The notes under the pieces were generated by a model. The model was given only the letters and a program-made list of their open reading frames with translations, searched no databases and was not told the DNA's origin. Both the position numbers and the translations under genes were made by a program. From assembly GCA_022842165.1 (NCBI GenBank), contig JALHQC010000012.1, positions 1 through 64,000 on the forward strand: 64,000 bases of DNA. Direction: 5' to 3'. This DNA comes from a bacterium. GTDB lineage: Bacteria > Pseudomonadota > Alphaproteobacteria > Rhizobiales > Aestuariivirgaceae. Positions 49,103 to 60,176 of this stretch are shown piece after piece; the stretch's first letter is position 1; every line of letters starts with the position of its first letter.

Positions 49103-49696
49103 ATGTTCACCGGCATCATCACCGATATCGGCACCGTTCGCGCCGTGGCAAAGACGGGCGATACGCGCTTCGAGATCGGCACCGGCTATGACGTCTCGGG
49201 GATCGACATGGGCGCGTCGATCGCCTGCAATGGCTGCTGCCTGACGGTGATCGAGAAGGGCAAGGAGTGGTTCGCGATCGAGGCTTCGGCCGAGACACTG
49301 TCCAAAACCACGCTTGGCGACTGGCGGGAGGGCACGCGGATCAATCTCGAGCGGGCGCTGAAGATCGGCGATGAATTGGGGGGCCATATCGTTTCGGGCC
49401 ATGTCGATGGCGTGGGCGAGGTCATCGCCATCACGCCCGAGGGTGACTCCAAGCGTTTCAATTTCAGGGTGCCGCACGATATTGCCCGATTCATCGCGCA
49501 GAAGGGGTCGGTCGCCATCGACGGAACGTCTCTCACCGTCAATGAAGTCGAAGGCGACACCTTCGGCGTCAATATCATTCCTCACACGCAGACCGTCACC
49601 ACATGGGGCGGAATGCGGGTGGGGCAGGCCGTCAACATTGAAATCGACATGCTGGCGCGCTATGTGGCGCGCCTTACAGAGTACAAGCCGACATGA
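49103..49696 (+). CDS. ribE: Riboflavin synthase (alpha subunit)
   Basis: The 197-residue enzyme dismutates two lumazine molecules to riboflavin. Its two lumazine-binding barrels start with [15 protein letters not shown] and with [36 protein letters not shown] and [20 protein letters not shown] are matched motifs of the repeats. The start lies 9 bp after the repeat element. The stop overlaps ribH. Confidence 0.94.
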   Translation: MFTGIITDIGTVRAVAKTGDTRFEIGTGYDVSGIDMGASIACNGCCLTVIEKGKEWFAIEASAETLSKTTLGDWREGTRINLERALKIGDELGGHIVSGHVDGVGEVIAITPEGDSKRFNFRVPHDIARFIAQKGSVAIDGTSLTVNEVEGDTFGVNIIPHTQTVTTWGGMRVGQAVNIEIDMLARYVARLTEYKPT

Positions 49697-50196
49697 AAAT
49701 CGAAAAGCAGGCGGCCCCCGCCGAAATCACCAAGGCCCATATCCTGATTCTTGAAGCGCGCTTCTATGGCGAGCTGTGCGATGCGCTGTGCGCCGGCGCC
49801 ATTGCCGCGATCGAGCGGGCAGGGGCGACGTGGGAGCGGATGTCGGTTCCGGGCGCGCTGGAAATTCCGGGCGCCATCGCCATGGCGCATGAAACCGGCA
49901 TCTATCATGGCTATGTGGCGCTGGGCTGCGTGCTGCGGGGCGAGACGACGCATTATGACATCGTGGCGAATGAAAGCTCGCGCGGCATCATGGACCTGAC
50001 GCTGGAAGGCCTGTGCATCGGCAACGGCATCCTCACCTGCGAGAACGAGGCGCAGGCCTGGGCACGTGCCAAGGTCGAGGAGTTGGACAAGGGCGGTGGT
50101 GCTGCCGAAGCAGCCTTGAGCATGATCCGCTTCCAGCGGCTGATGGGCCGCATTGCCGCCGAGGCGGGCCAATCCGATGCCAAGGCCTCGCCGTGA
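49693..50196 (+). CDS. ribH: 6,7-dimethyl-8-ribityllumazine synthase
   Basis: The 167-residue lumazine synthase forms 6,7-dimethyl-8-ribityllumazine. [15 protein letters not shown] and [20 protein letters not shown] are the substrate-site motifs, the latter containing the conserved His. The ATG overlaps the ribE stop (ATGA) and the end overlaps nusB (GTGA). Confidence 0.95.
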   Translation: MKIEKQAAPAEITKAHILILEARFYGELCDALCAGAIAAIERAGATWERMSVPGALEIPGAIAMAHETGIYHGYVALGCVLRGETTHYDIVANESSRGIMDLTLEGLCIGNGILTCENEAQAWARAKVEELDKGGGAAEAALSMIRFQRLMGRIAAEAGQSDAKASP

Positions 50197-50666
50197 GCGA
50201 GAAACGCCGGGGAAAGCCCGTGGAACGCGCCGCCGCACGGCTTGGCGCGGTGCAGGCACTCTATCAGATGGATCTCTCCGGCAGCGATGTGGGCGAGACG
50301 CTGGCGCAGTTCTCGTCGCGCGCGGCGGGCGAGAATTTCGACGACGGCGATTGCGGCGAGGCTGACTACAAGCACTTGCGCGAAGTGGTCGACGGCGTGG
50401 TGCGCGAGCAGAAGACGATCGACCCGCAGGTCGACCAGCTGCTCGACAAGACCTGGCCGCTGCACCGGCTCGATTCGACCGTGCGCGCCATCCTGCGCGC
50501 TGCCGCCTATGAACTGATGTTCATGGCGCGTGTGCCGGCGCGCGTGGCGATCAGCGAATATGTCGACGTGGCGGATGCCTTCTTTGGCGAGGACGAGCCG
50601 CGCTTCGTCAACGGCGTGCTGGACCGGCTGGCGCGGCTGCGGCGGCCTGAGGAATTCAAGGCGTGA
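50193..50666 (+). CDS. nusB: Transcription antitermination factor NusB
   Basis: The 157-residue all-helical factor binds boxA RNA with NusE in rRNA antitermination. [20 protein letters not shown] and the C-terminal [32 protein letters not shown] are its signatures. I chose the GTG at 50193 (overlap with the ribH stop) because it gives the usual length. The longer upstream frame lies in ribH. Confidence 0.94.
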   Translation: MSEKRRGKPVERAAARLGAVQALYQMDLSGSDVGETLAQFSSRAAGENFDDGDCGEADYKHLREVVDGVVREQKTIDPQVDQLLDKTWPLHRLDSTVRAILRAAAYELMFMARVPARVAISEYVDVADAFFGEDEPRFVNGVLDRLARLRRPEEFKA

Positions 50667-51865
50667 CGGCCGCGGCGGCATTCGACGATGCGAGGGCGCG
50701 CAAGAACGCGGTGATCCTGGCGATTGCGCAGGCCTTGTATGGCGCGGTGACGACGGCGGTGGTGGTGACGGCGGGCCTTGTGGGCTCGCAACTGGCATCC
50801 GGCCCCGAATGGGCGACACTGCCGATGTCGATGATGATTATCGGCACCGCGACGATGACTTTTCCGATCTCGCTGATGATGAAGCGCGTGGGCCGCCGCG
50901 CCGGCTTTGTCTCCTGCGCGCTTGCCGGCGTGGCGGGCGGGCTCGTCGGCGCCTATGCCATCTTCGGCCGCAGCTTCGGGCTGTTTCTGGTGGGCTGTTT
51001 CCTGATCGGCATCTATCAGGCCTCGGCTTCCTACTACCGCTTCGCGGCGGCGGACACCGCCAGCCCCGCCTTCCGGCCCAAGGCGATTTCCTGGGTGATG
51101 ACGGGTGGCATCGCTGCCGCACTTTTCGGCACGCTGATGGTGATGACGACAGTCGATCTCTTCGCGCCCATTACCTTTGCCGGCACCTGGTTTGCCATGG
51201 CGCTGCTGGCGCTGGTGGGGGCGGGCATTCTTCTCGCCGTCGATATTCCGTACAAGGAGGAAATCGGCAAGGCCACGGGCCGGCCGCTTGGCGTCATCGC
51301 GCGGCAGCCGCGCTATATTGTGGCCGCCGTCACCGCCATGCTGGCCTATGGCATCATGGTTCTGGTGATGACGGCAACGCCCGTCGCCATGCTGGGCTGC
51401 GGCTTTACGGTGCAGGATTCGAGCTGGGTCATCCAGTGGCATGCGCTTGCCATGTTCGTGCCGAGCTTCTTCACCGGCAGCCTGATCACCCGGTTCGGCG
51501 CCGAGCGCATTTCGGCAATCGGCATGGTGCTGCTGGTCGGCGCGGCAGTGGCGGGGCTGATGGGCATCCGCTTCGAGAATTTTGCCGTGGGCCTGATCCT
51601 GCTGGGGCTTGGCTGGAACTTCGGCTTCATCGGCGGCACGACGCTGCTGACCACGACCTATGAGGCCGCCGAGCGCAACAAGGCCCAAGGGCTGAACGAT
51701 CTGCTGGTCTTCGGCACCACGGCGATCGCCTCGCTGGGCGCTGGCAAGCTGCTGGCCTGGTTCGGCTGGGACGCCGTCAACTACGCCGTGTTCCCGATGG
51801 TCGTGGTGGCGCTGGCGATGATCGGCTGGCTGGCCACCCACAAGGGCAGCCGCCAGGCCGCGTGA
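50663..51865 (+). CDS. Major facilitator superfamily transporter
   Basis: The 400-residue protein has 12 predicted membrane helices in two halves of six. MKRVGRRAGFVSCALAGVAG is the loop 2-3 motif of the family. The GTG at 50663 overlaps the nusB stop, so it is coupled to the riboflavin operon, where thiL is often found in relatives. A flavin-related substrate is possible but unsupported. Confidence 0.88.
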   Translation: MTAAAAFDDARARKNAVILAIAQALYGAVTTAVVVTAGLVGSQLASGPEWATLPMSMMIIGTATMTFPISLMMKRVGRRAGFVSCALAGVAGGLVGAYAIFGRSFGLFLVGCFLIGIYQASASYYRFAAADTASPAFRPKAISWVMTGGIAAALFGTLMVMTTVDLFAPITFAGTWFAMALLALVGAGILLAVDIPYKEEIGKATGRPLGVIARQPRYIVAAVTAMLAYGIMVLVMTATPVAMLGCGFTVQDSSWVIQWHALAMFVPSFFTGSLITRFGAERISAIGMVLLVGAAVAGLMGIRFENFAVGLILLGLGWNFGFIGGTTLLTTTYEAAERNKAQGLNDLLVFGTTAIASLGAGKLLAWFGWDAVNYAVFPMVVVALAMIGWLATHKGSRQAA

Positions 51866-51871
51866 GCGGCT

Positions 51872-53386
51872 TCAGACGATGAAGATGTCTCCGGCGGTGA
51901 CCTGGCCGCCCGCCTGGATGGTGGCAATCACCACGGCGGCATGAATCGCGGCGCTGCCATCCTGATCGAACCGCAGGATGCCGGTATCGGTTTCGAAGAG
52001 GAACCGCACGAGTTCGTTTTCCGCGCTGCCGGCATCCGATGACTGGAAGAGCTCCGCCGCGATGGCGCCAAGCGCCAGGCCGCCAAAGGCCGCCGACACG
52101 AATTCGAAGCGGTCGTCGTTGCCGGGAGCATTGGACGAAAAGTCCCTGATCGAATCGAGTCCATGCCGCTTGTTCTCGTAGCGGAACGCGTCATCACCGC
52201 TGCCGCCATTGAGGAGATCGCGCGCCGCGCCACCGGTCAGCACGTCATCGCCGCCGCCGCCGCGCAGCATGTCGACGCCGCCGCCGCCGTTGAGCGTGTC
52301 GCCGCCGCCGAGGCCCGACAGGAGGTCGGCTCCACGGTTCCCGTCCAGGACGTTTGCCCCCTGGTTGCCGTTGATCTTGTCGGAGCCGATGCCGCCGGCA
52401 GCGTTCTCGATCAGCGAACGGGCATCGCCCTCGTAGAGCATGGCGTTGTAGACATTGCCGCGCGCCTTGATGCCATCGCCGGCATCGAGCACGGCCAGCT
52501 GCTGAACGGCGGTGATGGAATAAAGGCCGGGCGCGAGGTTGATGGTGACGGCGGAGGTGTAGTTCGACATGTCGTAGGTGTCGGTGCCGTTGCCGTCCCA
52601 GATGGTGAGGAAGACGCGGTTGGCGCCGGGCTGGCCCTGGCCCACGCCGTCGATGAACATTTCGCCGGTGGCGGCATCCCAGGAATAGACGGTGTTGCCC
52701 GCGTAGGACGTGAAATCGGCGCCATAGAGATGCTGCAGGGCGGCGATGTCGTTCATCATCCAGCTCTGCGCGAAACCGAACGCCTCGTTGGTGAAGGCCC
52801 CCTCGATCGCACCGCCGACGTTCGAGCGGTAGGTCATGACCGAGAATTCCATCGCGTCGCGCTGCACCGGCAGCTTCGGGAAGTTGAAGCTGCCGTCGGG
52901 CGAAATCTGCCGGGTATGGCCATGCTTCAGGCCGAGCGCGTGGCCGAGTTCGTGGATCAGCGTGATGTAGTCATAGGCACCTTTGACGGGAGCGTTGAAG
53001 TCGAACCGGTTGAAGAATGTATCGCCCTGGCCGAAAGGCGGAACGAAGCTGTCGTCGGGCGGCGAGCCGACCGCGGTGCCGATATTGCCGGGCGAGCCGA
53101 AGCCGTCCTGATCGACGTAGTCGGCCTCCGCGAAACGCAGATTGGCATTGGCGCCGTTGTCCGCCGGCGTGACGGCGAGCGTAACGATGCCGTTGAGCTC
53201 GCCGATGATTGCGGCAACGGCCGCCTTCTGCGCCGCGTTGAAGGCCTGGAAGCCGTCGATTTCGGAATAGCCGCCATACTGGTTGGCCTGGGTGGGAAAA
53301 CCATAGGTGATGGCGTTCCCGTCCCACTTCACACCCCAAAGTATGCCATCGATATTCGCATTCCCCGACAGTCCTACTTCCGACAT
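51872..53386 (-). CDS. Serralysin-like (M10B) metalloprotease with RTX repeats
   Basis: The 504-residue protein has a zinc motif H145-E-L-G-H149-A-L-G-L-K-H155 and a Met-turn (EFSVMTYRS), as in metzincins of the serralysin family. The peptidase domain covers about 1-240, the RTX beta roll about 330-405 (LDGNRGADLLSGLGGGDTLN and on) and the C-terminal domain has the type I secretion region. There is no signal peptide, as is usual for type I substrates. The converging MFS gene ends 6 bp away, and no secretion or inhibitor gene is nearby. Confidence 0.9.
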   Translation of the reverse strand: MSEVGLSGNANIDGILWGVKWDGNAITYGFPTQANQYGGYSEIDGFQAFNAAQKAAVAAIIGELNGIVTLAVTPADNGANANLRFAEADYVDQDGFGSPGNIGTAVGSPPDDSFVPPFGQGDTFFNRFDFNAPVKGAYDYITLIHELGHALGLKHGHTRQISPDGSFNFPKLPVQRDAMEFSVMTYRSNVGGAIEGAFTNEAFGFAQSWMMNDIAALQHLYGADFTSYAGNTVYSWDAATGEMFIDGVGQGQPGANRVFLTIWDGNGTDTYDMSNYTSAVTINLAPGLYSITAVQQLAVLDAGDGIKARGNVYNAMLYEGDARSLIENAAGGIGSDKINGNQGANVLDGNRGADLLSGLGGGDTLNGGGGVDMLRGGGGDDVLTGGAARDLLNGGSGDDAFRYENKRHGLDSIRDFSSNAPGNDDRFEFVSAAFGGLALGAIAAELFQSSDAGSAENELVRFLFETDTGILRFDQDGSAAIHAAVVIATIQAGGQVTAGDIFIV

Positions 53387-53660
53387 TGATCCCCCCTCAT
53401 CGACTGACCCCTCCTAGCACAGGCGATCCGGTCCTGAACATATCGCCGTCATCGCCAGGATGGGTTGCGCGGAGCTTGACCGCGGCGGGGTGCGAGAGCT
53501 GCCCCAAACCCCTCGCGGACGCGCCAAAGCCTTGTGTTCAAAGCAATTGCCTAATGCCTCGGCATTTGGCATACCGCTGGCACTTTCCGGGGCAGGGATT
53601 GGCGGGGTGTGATTCCGCCAAGGGGCTTCGGGGCAACTTTAACAAAGACAAGGGTTTATC

Positions 53661-55802
53661 ATGACCTCAACACTCTGGCTGATCGTGCTCGCGGGCGCGC
53701 TCTCCATCGTGTACGGCATCGTGACGACGCGCAGCCTGATGGCCGCCGACGCCGGCACCGCCCGTATGCAGGAGATCTCTGCCGCAGTGCGCGAAGGCGC
53801 CACGGCTTACCTCAACCGTCAATATGCAACGATCGGCGTCGTCGGCGTGGTAATCTTCGTCCTCGCCTGGTGGCTGCTGGGCCATTGGTCGGCGATCGGC
53901 TTCGCGATCGGCGCCATCCTGTCGGGGGCCGCCGGCTTCATCGGCATGAACGTGTCGGTCCGCGCCAACGTGCGCGTGGCGCAGGCTGCGACCACCTCGC
54001 TCGCCCGCGGCCTCGATCTCGCCTTCAAGGCGGGCGCCGTGACGGGCCTACTCGTCGCTGGCCTCGGCCTTCTGGGCGTGACGCTGTACTTCGGCTTCCT
54101 CACCGGCTCGATGGGCTATGCCCATACTGACCGCACGGTGATCGACGCGCTTGTGGCCTTGTCCTTCGGCGCCTCGCTGATCTCGATCTTCGCACGCTTG
54201 GGCGGCGGCATCTTCACCAAGGGTGCGGACGTCGGCGGCGACATGGTGGGCAAGGTTGAAGCGGGCATTCCGGAAGACGATCCGCGCAACCCCGCGACGA
54301 TTGCCGACAATGTGGGCGACAACGTCGGCGATTGCGCCGGCATGGCCGCCGACCTGTTCGAGACCTATGTGGTGACGGCGGTTGCCACCATGGTGCTCGC
54401 CGCCATCATCCTTCCCGACGCGATGAAGCTGGCCGGCATGGTTCTGCCGCTGGCCATCGGCGGCGCCTGCGTGATCACCTCGATCATCGGCACCTACTTC
54501 GTGAAGCTCGGCTCCAACAACAACATCATGGGCGCGCTCTACAAGGGCGTGATTGCGACGGGCGTCTTGTCCCTCGTGGCGCTCTACCCGGTGATGAGCC
54601 TGGTGTTCGGCGGCATGTCCGTCGACCTCGGCGGCTTCACCCCGATGGACCTGTTCTGGTGCGGCCTCGCAGGCCTCGTCATCACCGGCCTCATCATCTG
54701 GATCACCGAATACTATACCGGCACCGGCAAGCGCCCGGTGAACTCGATCGCCGAAGCCTCGATCACCGGCCACGGCACCAACGTCATCCAGGGCCTCGCG
54801 GTGTCGATGGAGTCAACCGCTCTGCCCGCACTCGTCATCATTGGCGGCATCATCGTCACCTTCAACCTCGCCGGTCTCTTCGGTGTGGCGGTGGCGGTCA
54901 CCACCATGCTCGCACTCGCCGGCATGATCGTGGCCTTGGACGCGTTCGGCCCGGTGACGGACAATGCCGGCGGCATCGCCGAAATGGCGGGCCTGCCGAA
55001 GGAAGTGCGCCACAACACCGACGCGCTCGATGCGGTGGGCAACACCACCAAGGCCGTGACCAAGGGCTATGCCATCGGTTCGGCTGGCTTGGGCGCGCTC
55101 GTTCTGTTCGCGGCCTACACGCAGGACCTCACCTACTTCACGGCGCAGGCGAATGTCGAAGGCTCGACCGTCTACCAGTACTTCAGGGGACTGGGCGAGG
55201 TCGACTTCTCGCTGGCCAATCCTTACGTCGTCGTCGGCCTGCTGTTCGGCGGCTTGCTGCCTTACCTCTTCGGCGGCATGTCGATGACGGCGGTTGGACG
55301 CGCGGCCATGGCCGTGGTGGTGGAAGTGCGCCGCCAGTTCAAGGAAAAGCCCGGCATCATGGAAGGCACCGAGAAGCCTGACTACGGCCGCGCCGTGGAC
55401 ATGCTGACCAAGGCCGCCATCAAGGAGATGATTATCCCCTCGATGCTGCCGGTGCTCTCGCCGATCGTCGTGTTCATCGCCATCAACCTGATCGCCGGCA
55501 AGGCCGCAGCCTTCTCGGCGCTCGGCGCCATGCTGATGGGCGTGATCGTGACGGGCCTCTTCGTCGCCATCTCGATGACGGCGGGCGGCGGCGCCTGGGA
55601 CAATGCGAAGAAGTCCTTCGAGGACGGCTTCGTGGACTCGAAGGGCGTGAAGCACTTCAAGGGATCGGACGCGCACAAGGCTTCCGTGACGGGTGACACC
55701 GTCGGCGACCCCTACAAGGACACGGCAGGCCCCGCCGTCAACCCGATGATCAAGATCACCAACATCGTGGCGCTCCTGCTGCTCGCCGTGCTGGCGCACT
55801 GA
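53661..55802 (+). CDS. hppA: K+-insensitive pyrophosphate-energised proton pump
   Basis: The 713-residue membrane pyrophosphatase couples PPi hydrolysis to proton export and has about 16 helices. [20 protein letters not shown] and [19 protein letters not shown] bind Mg-PPi. GNTTKA near residue 460 has Lys at the position that makes the pump independent of K+ (established rule for the family). The gene stands alone and is followed by a good terminator. Confidence 0.96.
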   Translation: MTSTLWLIVLAGALSIVYGIVTTRSLMAADAGTARMQEISAAVREGATAYLNRQYATIGVVGVVIFVLAWWLLGHWSAIGFAIGAILSGAAGFIGMNVSVRANVRVAQAATTSLARGLDLAFKAGAVTGLLVAGLGLLGVTLYFGFLTGSMGYAHTDRTVIDALVALSFGASLISIFARLGGGIFTKGADVGGDMVGKVEAGIPEDDPRNPATIADNVGDNVGDCAGMAADLFETYVVTAVATMVLAAIILPDAMKLAGMVLPLAIGGACVITSIIGTYFVKLGSNNNIMGALYKGVIATGVLSLVALYPVMSLVFGGMSVDLGGFTPMDLFWCGLAGLVITGLIIWITEYYTGTGKRPVNSIAEASITGHGTNVIQGLAVSMESTALPALVIIGGIIVTFNLAGLFGVAVAVTTMLALAGMIVALDAFGPVTDNAGGIAEMAGLPKEVRHNTDALDAVGNTTKAVTKGYAIGSAGLGALVLFAAYTQDLTYFTAQANVEGSTVYQYFRGLGEVDFSLANPYVVVGLLFGGLLPYLFGGMSMTAVGRAAMAVVVEVRRQFKEKPGIMEGTEKPDYGRAVDMLTKAAIKEMIIPSMLPVLSPIVVFIAINLIAGKAAAFSALGAMLMGVIVTGLFVAISMTAGGGAWDNAKKSFEDGFVDSKGVKHFKGSDAHKASVTGDTVGDPYKDTAGPAVNPMIKITNIVALLLLAVLAH

Positions 55803-55830
55803 TCGGCCGGGCCGGCTTTACGCAATGACA

Positions 55831-55866
55831 GGGCCAGGGTGGCAGCACCCTGGTCCTTTCTTTTTT
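55831..55866 (+). terminator. Intrinsic terminator of hppA
   Basis: An 11-bp stem (GGGCCAGGGTG with CACCCTGGTCC, one G-T pair) with a four-base loop is followed by TTTCTTTTTT. It lies 28 bp past the hppA stop. Confidence 0.9.
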
Positions 55867-55989
55867 CGCCAAACATGCCCTGGGTACCGTCACATCGGTG
55901 TCTAACGGTGCCTCTTGCCGTAATGTAACCCTGGATGGTGTGTACACTTTATAACACAATCTTAAATAGCTCATCCCTAGACTGCCGCC

Positions 55990-58140
55990 ATGCGCAACCT
56001 GCGGCATTTTCTTCTGATGGTGATCATACCCCTTCTCCTCGCGGCGGTGGGGGTGAGCGCCTTGACGATCGATCTCGTGTCGCGGCTGTCGACCGGCGCC
56101 AATATCGAGGATCACCGCCGGACGGCTGAGGTCGTCAACGCGGCCATCCTGGCAACCCAGAACGAATTGTCGAATGCGGTTTCCGACAATGCCAACTGGG
56201 ACGATGGCGCCATTCAGGTCTACAAGCCCGAGATCGACCATGAGTACGTCAACCTGACATGGGGCGAAACCAGCGCCATGGGCGTGCTGTACGACCTGAT
56301 CTTTGTGGTGACAAGCGACGGCAAGCTGCTGTCCGGCTTCATCGGCGGCGAGCAGGTCGACCTCGATCCGCACGGCTTTCTGGGCGGCAGGCTGATGTCG
56401 CTTCTCTCGGCCCTGCCGCAGAATGCGACAGAAGCGAAGTCGGCCGCCGCCGTCGTCGAAACGCCGCGCGGCATCGTGGCATTCAGCGTCGGCAATTTCG
56501 TGCCGACGAGTTCCGATACCGTTCTCGACTCTCCCGGTCCGCGCTACCTGGTGCTGGGCAGGTTTCTGGATGCCGGCTTCCTTGCCGAGCTTGGCAATCG
56601 CTATGTCGTCGACAAGCTTGCCCTGACGCCCGCTCGCAGCGAAGGCTTTGTCGCACTCGAGAACAGCTTTGGCGACTATATGGGAACGCTCACCTGGCAG
56701 GACCGCCGCCCCGGTGACCTGACGCGCGCCGCGATCATTCTGCCGGCAACGGCAATGCTGGCTCTGCTCGCCGCGGTCATGACGGCTATCGCCCTGATCT
56801 GCTGGCAGCAGTTTCAGTTGATCGCGAAGCGCGAGCGTCAGGCCCAGTACGACGCTTCGCATGACGCGCTGACGGGACTTCCGAACCGCGTTGCCCTGAT
56901 CCGCGGCACCTCCGCCGCATTGAGCAATGCGGGCAACACGGTTGCCGTGCTGTTCATCGATCTCGACGGCTTCAAGGATGTCAACGACACCTATGATCAC
57001 GCCACAGGCGATGCGCTGATCCGCGCCGTCGCTGCAGGGTTCGCGGTGCTGCTGCCGGAGGGCGCGCAGCTTGGCCGCATCGGCGGCGATGAATTTCTCA
57101 TACTGATCACCGGCCCTACGGCCGAGGCGGAGGCGGTTTCAGCCGCGGGCTGCATTCTGGAGTTCCTGGCGCAGCCCTTCGACCTCGAAGGCCGCATCGC
57201 CATGGTCGGCGCCTCGATCGGCATGGCGCACGCCATTGGCGGAACGGTAGAAGCCGGCGAGCTGATGCGGCGGGCCGATGTCGCCATGTATGACGCCAAG
57301 GCCAGGCACAAGAACCGTCTCGAAATCTACACGCCCGCCATGGACGGGGAGCGCAACGGCCAGACGGTGATCCTCGATGAATTGCGCGGCTTTATCGACA
57401 ATGGCCTGATCGAGGTTGCCTATCAGCCGATCATCGACGCGGCGACGCTGAAGATCTGCGCAGTCGAGGCCCTGGCGCGATGGCCGAAAGCCGCCGCGCG
57501 CCACGTTGGACCGGACAAGTTCATCGCGATCGCCGAAAGCTCAGGCCTCATCAACCGGCTGGGCATGCAGATTCTCGACAAGGCATGCAGCGATGCGGCA
57601 TCCTGGGGCGACCTGAGGGTCGCGATCAACATTTCGCCCATACAGCTGCGCGATCCCGAATTCGCCGCGCGCGTGCTGGAAGTGGTGAGCAGCCACGGTA
57701 TCAATCCCTCGCGCATCGAGTTCGAGGTAACCGAAGGAACGCTCATCGAACAGCCCGACCGCATCGCGCCGATCTTCGAAAAGCTGCAGCGCGCCGGGTT
57801 CTCGATCGCGCTCGATGACTTCGGTTCCGGCTATTCGAGCATCGCCTACCTCCGGCAATTGCCGTTCAACCGCATCAAGATCGACCGCTCCATCACGTCC
57901 GAGCTGCTGATCAGCGAGTCGGCACGCAGCATGATCCAGGCAACCGGACTGATCGCCCATGGCCTCCATGCGCAAGTGACGGCCGAGGGCGTCGAGGCCG
58001 AGGAAGAAATCCAGATGCTGCGGCTTGCGGGCTGCAGCGAACTGCAGGGCTATTTCTTCGGCAAGCCGCAATCCTCCGCCGCGGTGACCAGCATGATCGA
58101 GGCCGCAGCCGCGCCGGAACGCGAGGCCTTAAACGGCTAG
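55990..58140 (+). CDS. Membrane-bound GGDEF/EAL cyclic-di-GMP enzyme with a periplasmic sensor domain
   Basis: The 716-residue protein has an N-terminal membrane helix (FLLMVIIPLLLAAVGVSAL), a periplasmic domain of about 210 residues with SDNANWDDGAIQ (CHASE4-like), a second helix near 250-275, then GGDEF (motif intact at 365-369, RIGGDEFLIL) and EAL (E493-A-L, VEALARW) domains. EAL catalytic features are present: NISP, LDDFGSGYSS, RIKIDRS, AEGVEAEE and QGYFFGKP. Both synthesis and degradation of c-di-GMP are therefore possible. It has its own upstream region after the hppA terminator. Confidence 0.92.
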   Translation: MRNLRHFLLMVIIPLLLAAVGVSALTIDLVSRLSTGANIEDHRRTAEVVNAAILATQNELSNAVSDNANWDDGAIQVYKPEIDHEYVNLTWGETSAMGVLYDLIFVVTSDGKLLSGFIGGEQVDLDPHGFLGGRLMSLLSALPQNATEAKSAAAVVETPRGIVAFSVGNFVPTSSDTVLDSPGPRYLVLGRFLDAGFLAELGNRYVVDKLALTPARSEGFVALENSFGDYMGTLTWQDRRPGDLTRAAIILPATAMLALLAAVMTAIALICWQQFQLIAKRERQAQYDASHDALTGLPNRVALIRGTSAALSNAGNTVAVLFIDLDGFKDVNDTYDHATGDALIRAVAAGFAVLLPEGAQLGRIGGDEFLILITGPTAEAEAVSAAGCILEFLAQPFDLEGRIAMVGASIGMAHAIGGTVEAGELMRRADVAMYDAKARHKNRLEIYTPAMDGERNGQTVILDELRGFIDNGLIEVAYQPIIDAATLKICAVEALARWPKAAARHVGPDKFIAIAESSGLINRLGMQILDKACSDAASWGDLRVAINISPIQLRDPEFAARVLEVVSSHGINPSRIEFEVTEGTLIEQPDRIAPIFEKLQRAGFSIALDDFGSGYSSIAYLRQLPFNRIKIDRSITSELLISESARSMIQATGLIAHGLHAQVTAEGVEAEEEIQMLRLAGCSELQGYFFGKPQSSAAVTSMIEAAAAPEREALNG

Positions 58141-59129
58141 ACACTGCGCATCATCCGCCGCTTCTTCATCCTCTCATGAGCTTCCGGTGTGCCGTCGTGG
58201 AAGGAGCCGAACCATTTGTCGAGCGGGACCATGCCGTCGGAATAGTTCACCTCGAAATATTTATGGTGCAGGTAATGGGCGTAATAGGAGACGTCCATCG
58301 TCGCCGTGTCGCCCAGCGCCAGCCGGTCGAAGCCCGTGTGACCCTGCGCGGGCGCAACGCCCAGCCGCGAGGCGAGGTTGATCATGTGGATGGGGTGCGA
58401 GGGGATGAAGAAGAACAGCAGGATCGTCGCGAAATAGATGACGTGTTCGACGGGGTGCATGGAAAGCCCCGACCATGGCCCGGGATTGATGTTGCGATGG
58501 TGCAGCTTGTGGGCAAATTCGTAGAGCACCGGAAAATGCAGCAGCCGGTGCGCGAAATAGAAGCCCACCTCATGGATGAAGGGCACGAGAAAGAACAGCG
58601 CGATGAAGCCCAAGGGATGCTCATCGAACGAGATCATCGGCGCCACGCCATTGGCATAGGCCCAGAGCAGCAGCACCTCGTAGGCCGTCCAGATCGGCAC
58701 GCCCGACGCCAGCGTGTGGAACATGTTGTCCCACGTCTGGTTGCCGAACAGGAAACCCTGTGAAGACTCTTTTGGCCATTGGCGATTGTACTTGAAGGCG
58801 GTGCCTTGCCGCCGCCAGACATAGAGCCAGAGATGCCACGCGCCGAAGACCGCGATGGCAAGCCCGATGTTGCGCAAGAGGACGACGCCTACCCAGCCGA
58901 AGGAAAGCTCCTTCATGGTTTCGAGTGGCGGCGTGAGATAGAGCCAGATGAGAACGGCACCCACCGCATAAAGCATGTTCCACGGCAGGAAATAGCCGGG
59001 GAAGCCGAAGAACCACTTGAGCAGCCTGGCGGGCTGCGGCGGCCACGCGAAGAACGGGCCATAGCTGATGGGCGATTTCGGTGCCCAGTTGCCGCGCTTG
59101 TCGTCGTTTCCGAATGCCGAATCGTCCAT
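58137..59129 (-). CDS. Sterol desaturase/fatty acid hydroxylase family protein
   Basis: The 330-residue membrane protein has the di-iron His clusters: HRLLH, HKLHHRN and HYLHHKYF, with HPVEH between. Membrane helices flank them. Members hydroxylate or desaturate lipids such as fatty acids, sterols or carotenoids; the substrate is unknown here. I chose the ATG at 59129 (MDDSAFGNDD). Its stop overlaps the end of the GGDEF/EAL gene by 4 bp (convergent). Confidence 0.88.
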   Translation of the reverse strand: MDDSAFGNDDKRGNWAPKSPISYGPFFAWPPQPARLLKWFFGFPGYFLPWNMLYAVGAVLIWLYLTPPLETMKELSFGWVGVVLLRNIGLAIAVFGAWHLWLYVWRRQGTAFKYNRQWPKESSQGFLFGNQTWDNMFHTLASGVPIWTAYEVLLLWAYANGVAPMISFDEHPLGFIALFFLVPFIHEVGFYFAHRLLHFPVLYEFAHKLHHRNINPGPWSGLSMHPVEHVIYFATILLFFFIPSHPIHMINLASRLGVAPAQGHTGFDRLALGDTATMDVSYYAHYLHHKYFEVNYSDGMVPLDKWFGSFHDGTPEAHERMKKRRMMRSV

Positions 59130-59277
59130 GGCCTGAACTCCGGGATTGCGAGGCCATGAACGTCGCATCGGCTTCTCCGCCAGTCAACCGTTCCGCTGGG
59201 GACCTCCATGCAGACAGCGGACTTGCCACTCCGGCGTCCGGTCTGTCAGATACCTTGCGTGCGACCGGGGAGAGACG

Positions 59278-60174
59278 ATGCTGATCGGCATAGACTGGGG
59301 CGGAACCAAGATCGAGGGCGTGGCGATGGATACCGATGGCCGCGAGTTGCTGCGCCTGCGCGAGGCAACACCCCGCCATGACTATGGCGGCTGCCTGAAG
59401 GCGATTGCCGCGATGATCGTGGCGCTTGAGGACAAGACGGGGAAGAAGGGAACGGTCGGCATCGGCATTCCGGGATCGCTGGAGCCAGAGAGCCGCCTCG
59501 GCAAGGGCGCGAGTTCCACTTGGATTCTTGGCAAGCCCGTCGAGGCTGATCTCAAGGCCGCGATCGGCCGCGATATCCGCGTCGAGAACGATGCCGATTG
59601 TTTCGCGGCCTCCGAAGCGGTGGATGGGGCAGGGGCGGGATATAATGTGGTGTTCGCGGTGATACTGGGGTCCGGCGTGGGGGCCGGCATCGCCGTCAAC
59701 GGGCGCGCGCATCATGGGCCGAACAATTCGGGCGGCGAGTGGGGGCATAACCCGTTGCCGTTTCCCGACACCACCGAAATCCCCGGCAAGCCCTGCTATT
59801 GCGGAAGGGTGGCATGTATCGAGACATGGTGCTCGGGGCGCGCCTTCGAAGCTCAGTATGCGGAGCATAAGGGTGTTGAGCTGAAAGCGGCTGAGATCAT
59901 GGTGCTGAAGCGGCAGGGCGATCACCTCGCGAGCCTGCTGTGGCGGCGCTACGTCGACCGCGTGGCACGGGGGCTGGCAACGGTCGTCAACGCGCTCGAT
60001 CCCGATGTGCTGGTGATGGGGGGCGGCATGTCGAACGTCGACGAGCTTTACGAGGATCTGCCGCCCGCATTGGCGCAGCGCACGTTCTCGACCGTGTTCC
60101 AGACACCGATTGTGCGCAACAGGCATGGCGATGCGAGCGGCGTGAGGGGAGCGGCATGGCTGTGGAAGGAATGA
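59278..60174 (+). CDS. ROK-family sugar kinase
   Basis: The 298-residue kinase has the phosphate motif GIDWGGTKIEG, a second ATP-site motif GSGVGAGIAVNG, catalytic-region ENDADCFAASEA, the ROK signature with zinc ligands (GEWGHNPL...CYCGRVACIETWCSG) and VMGGGMSN. This most resembles ROK fructokinase/glucokinase types. The ATG at 59278 has GGGGAGAG upstream. First gene of a four-gene operon divergent from the desaturase-like gene. Confidence 0.9.
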   Translation: MLIGIDWGGTKIEGVAMDTDGRELLRLREATPRHDYGGCLKAIAAMIVALEDKTGKKGTVGIGIPGSLEPESRLGKGASSTWILGKPVEADLKAAIGRDIRVENDADCFAASEAVDGAGAGYNVVFAVILGSGVGAGIAVNGRAHHGPNNSGGEWGHNPLPFPDTTEIPGKPCYCGRVACIETWCSGRAFEAQYAEHKGVELKAAEIMVLKRQGDHLASLLWRRYVDRVARGLATVVNALDPDVLVMGGGMSNVDELYEDLPPALAQRTFSTVFQTPIVRNRHGDASGVRGAAWLWKE

Positions 60175-60176
60175 GC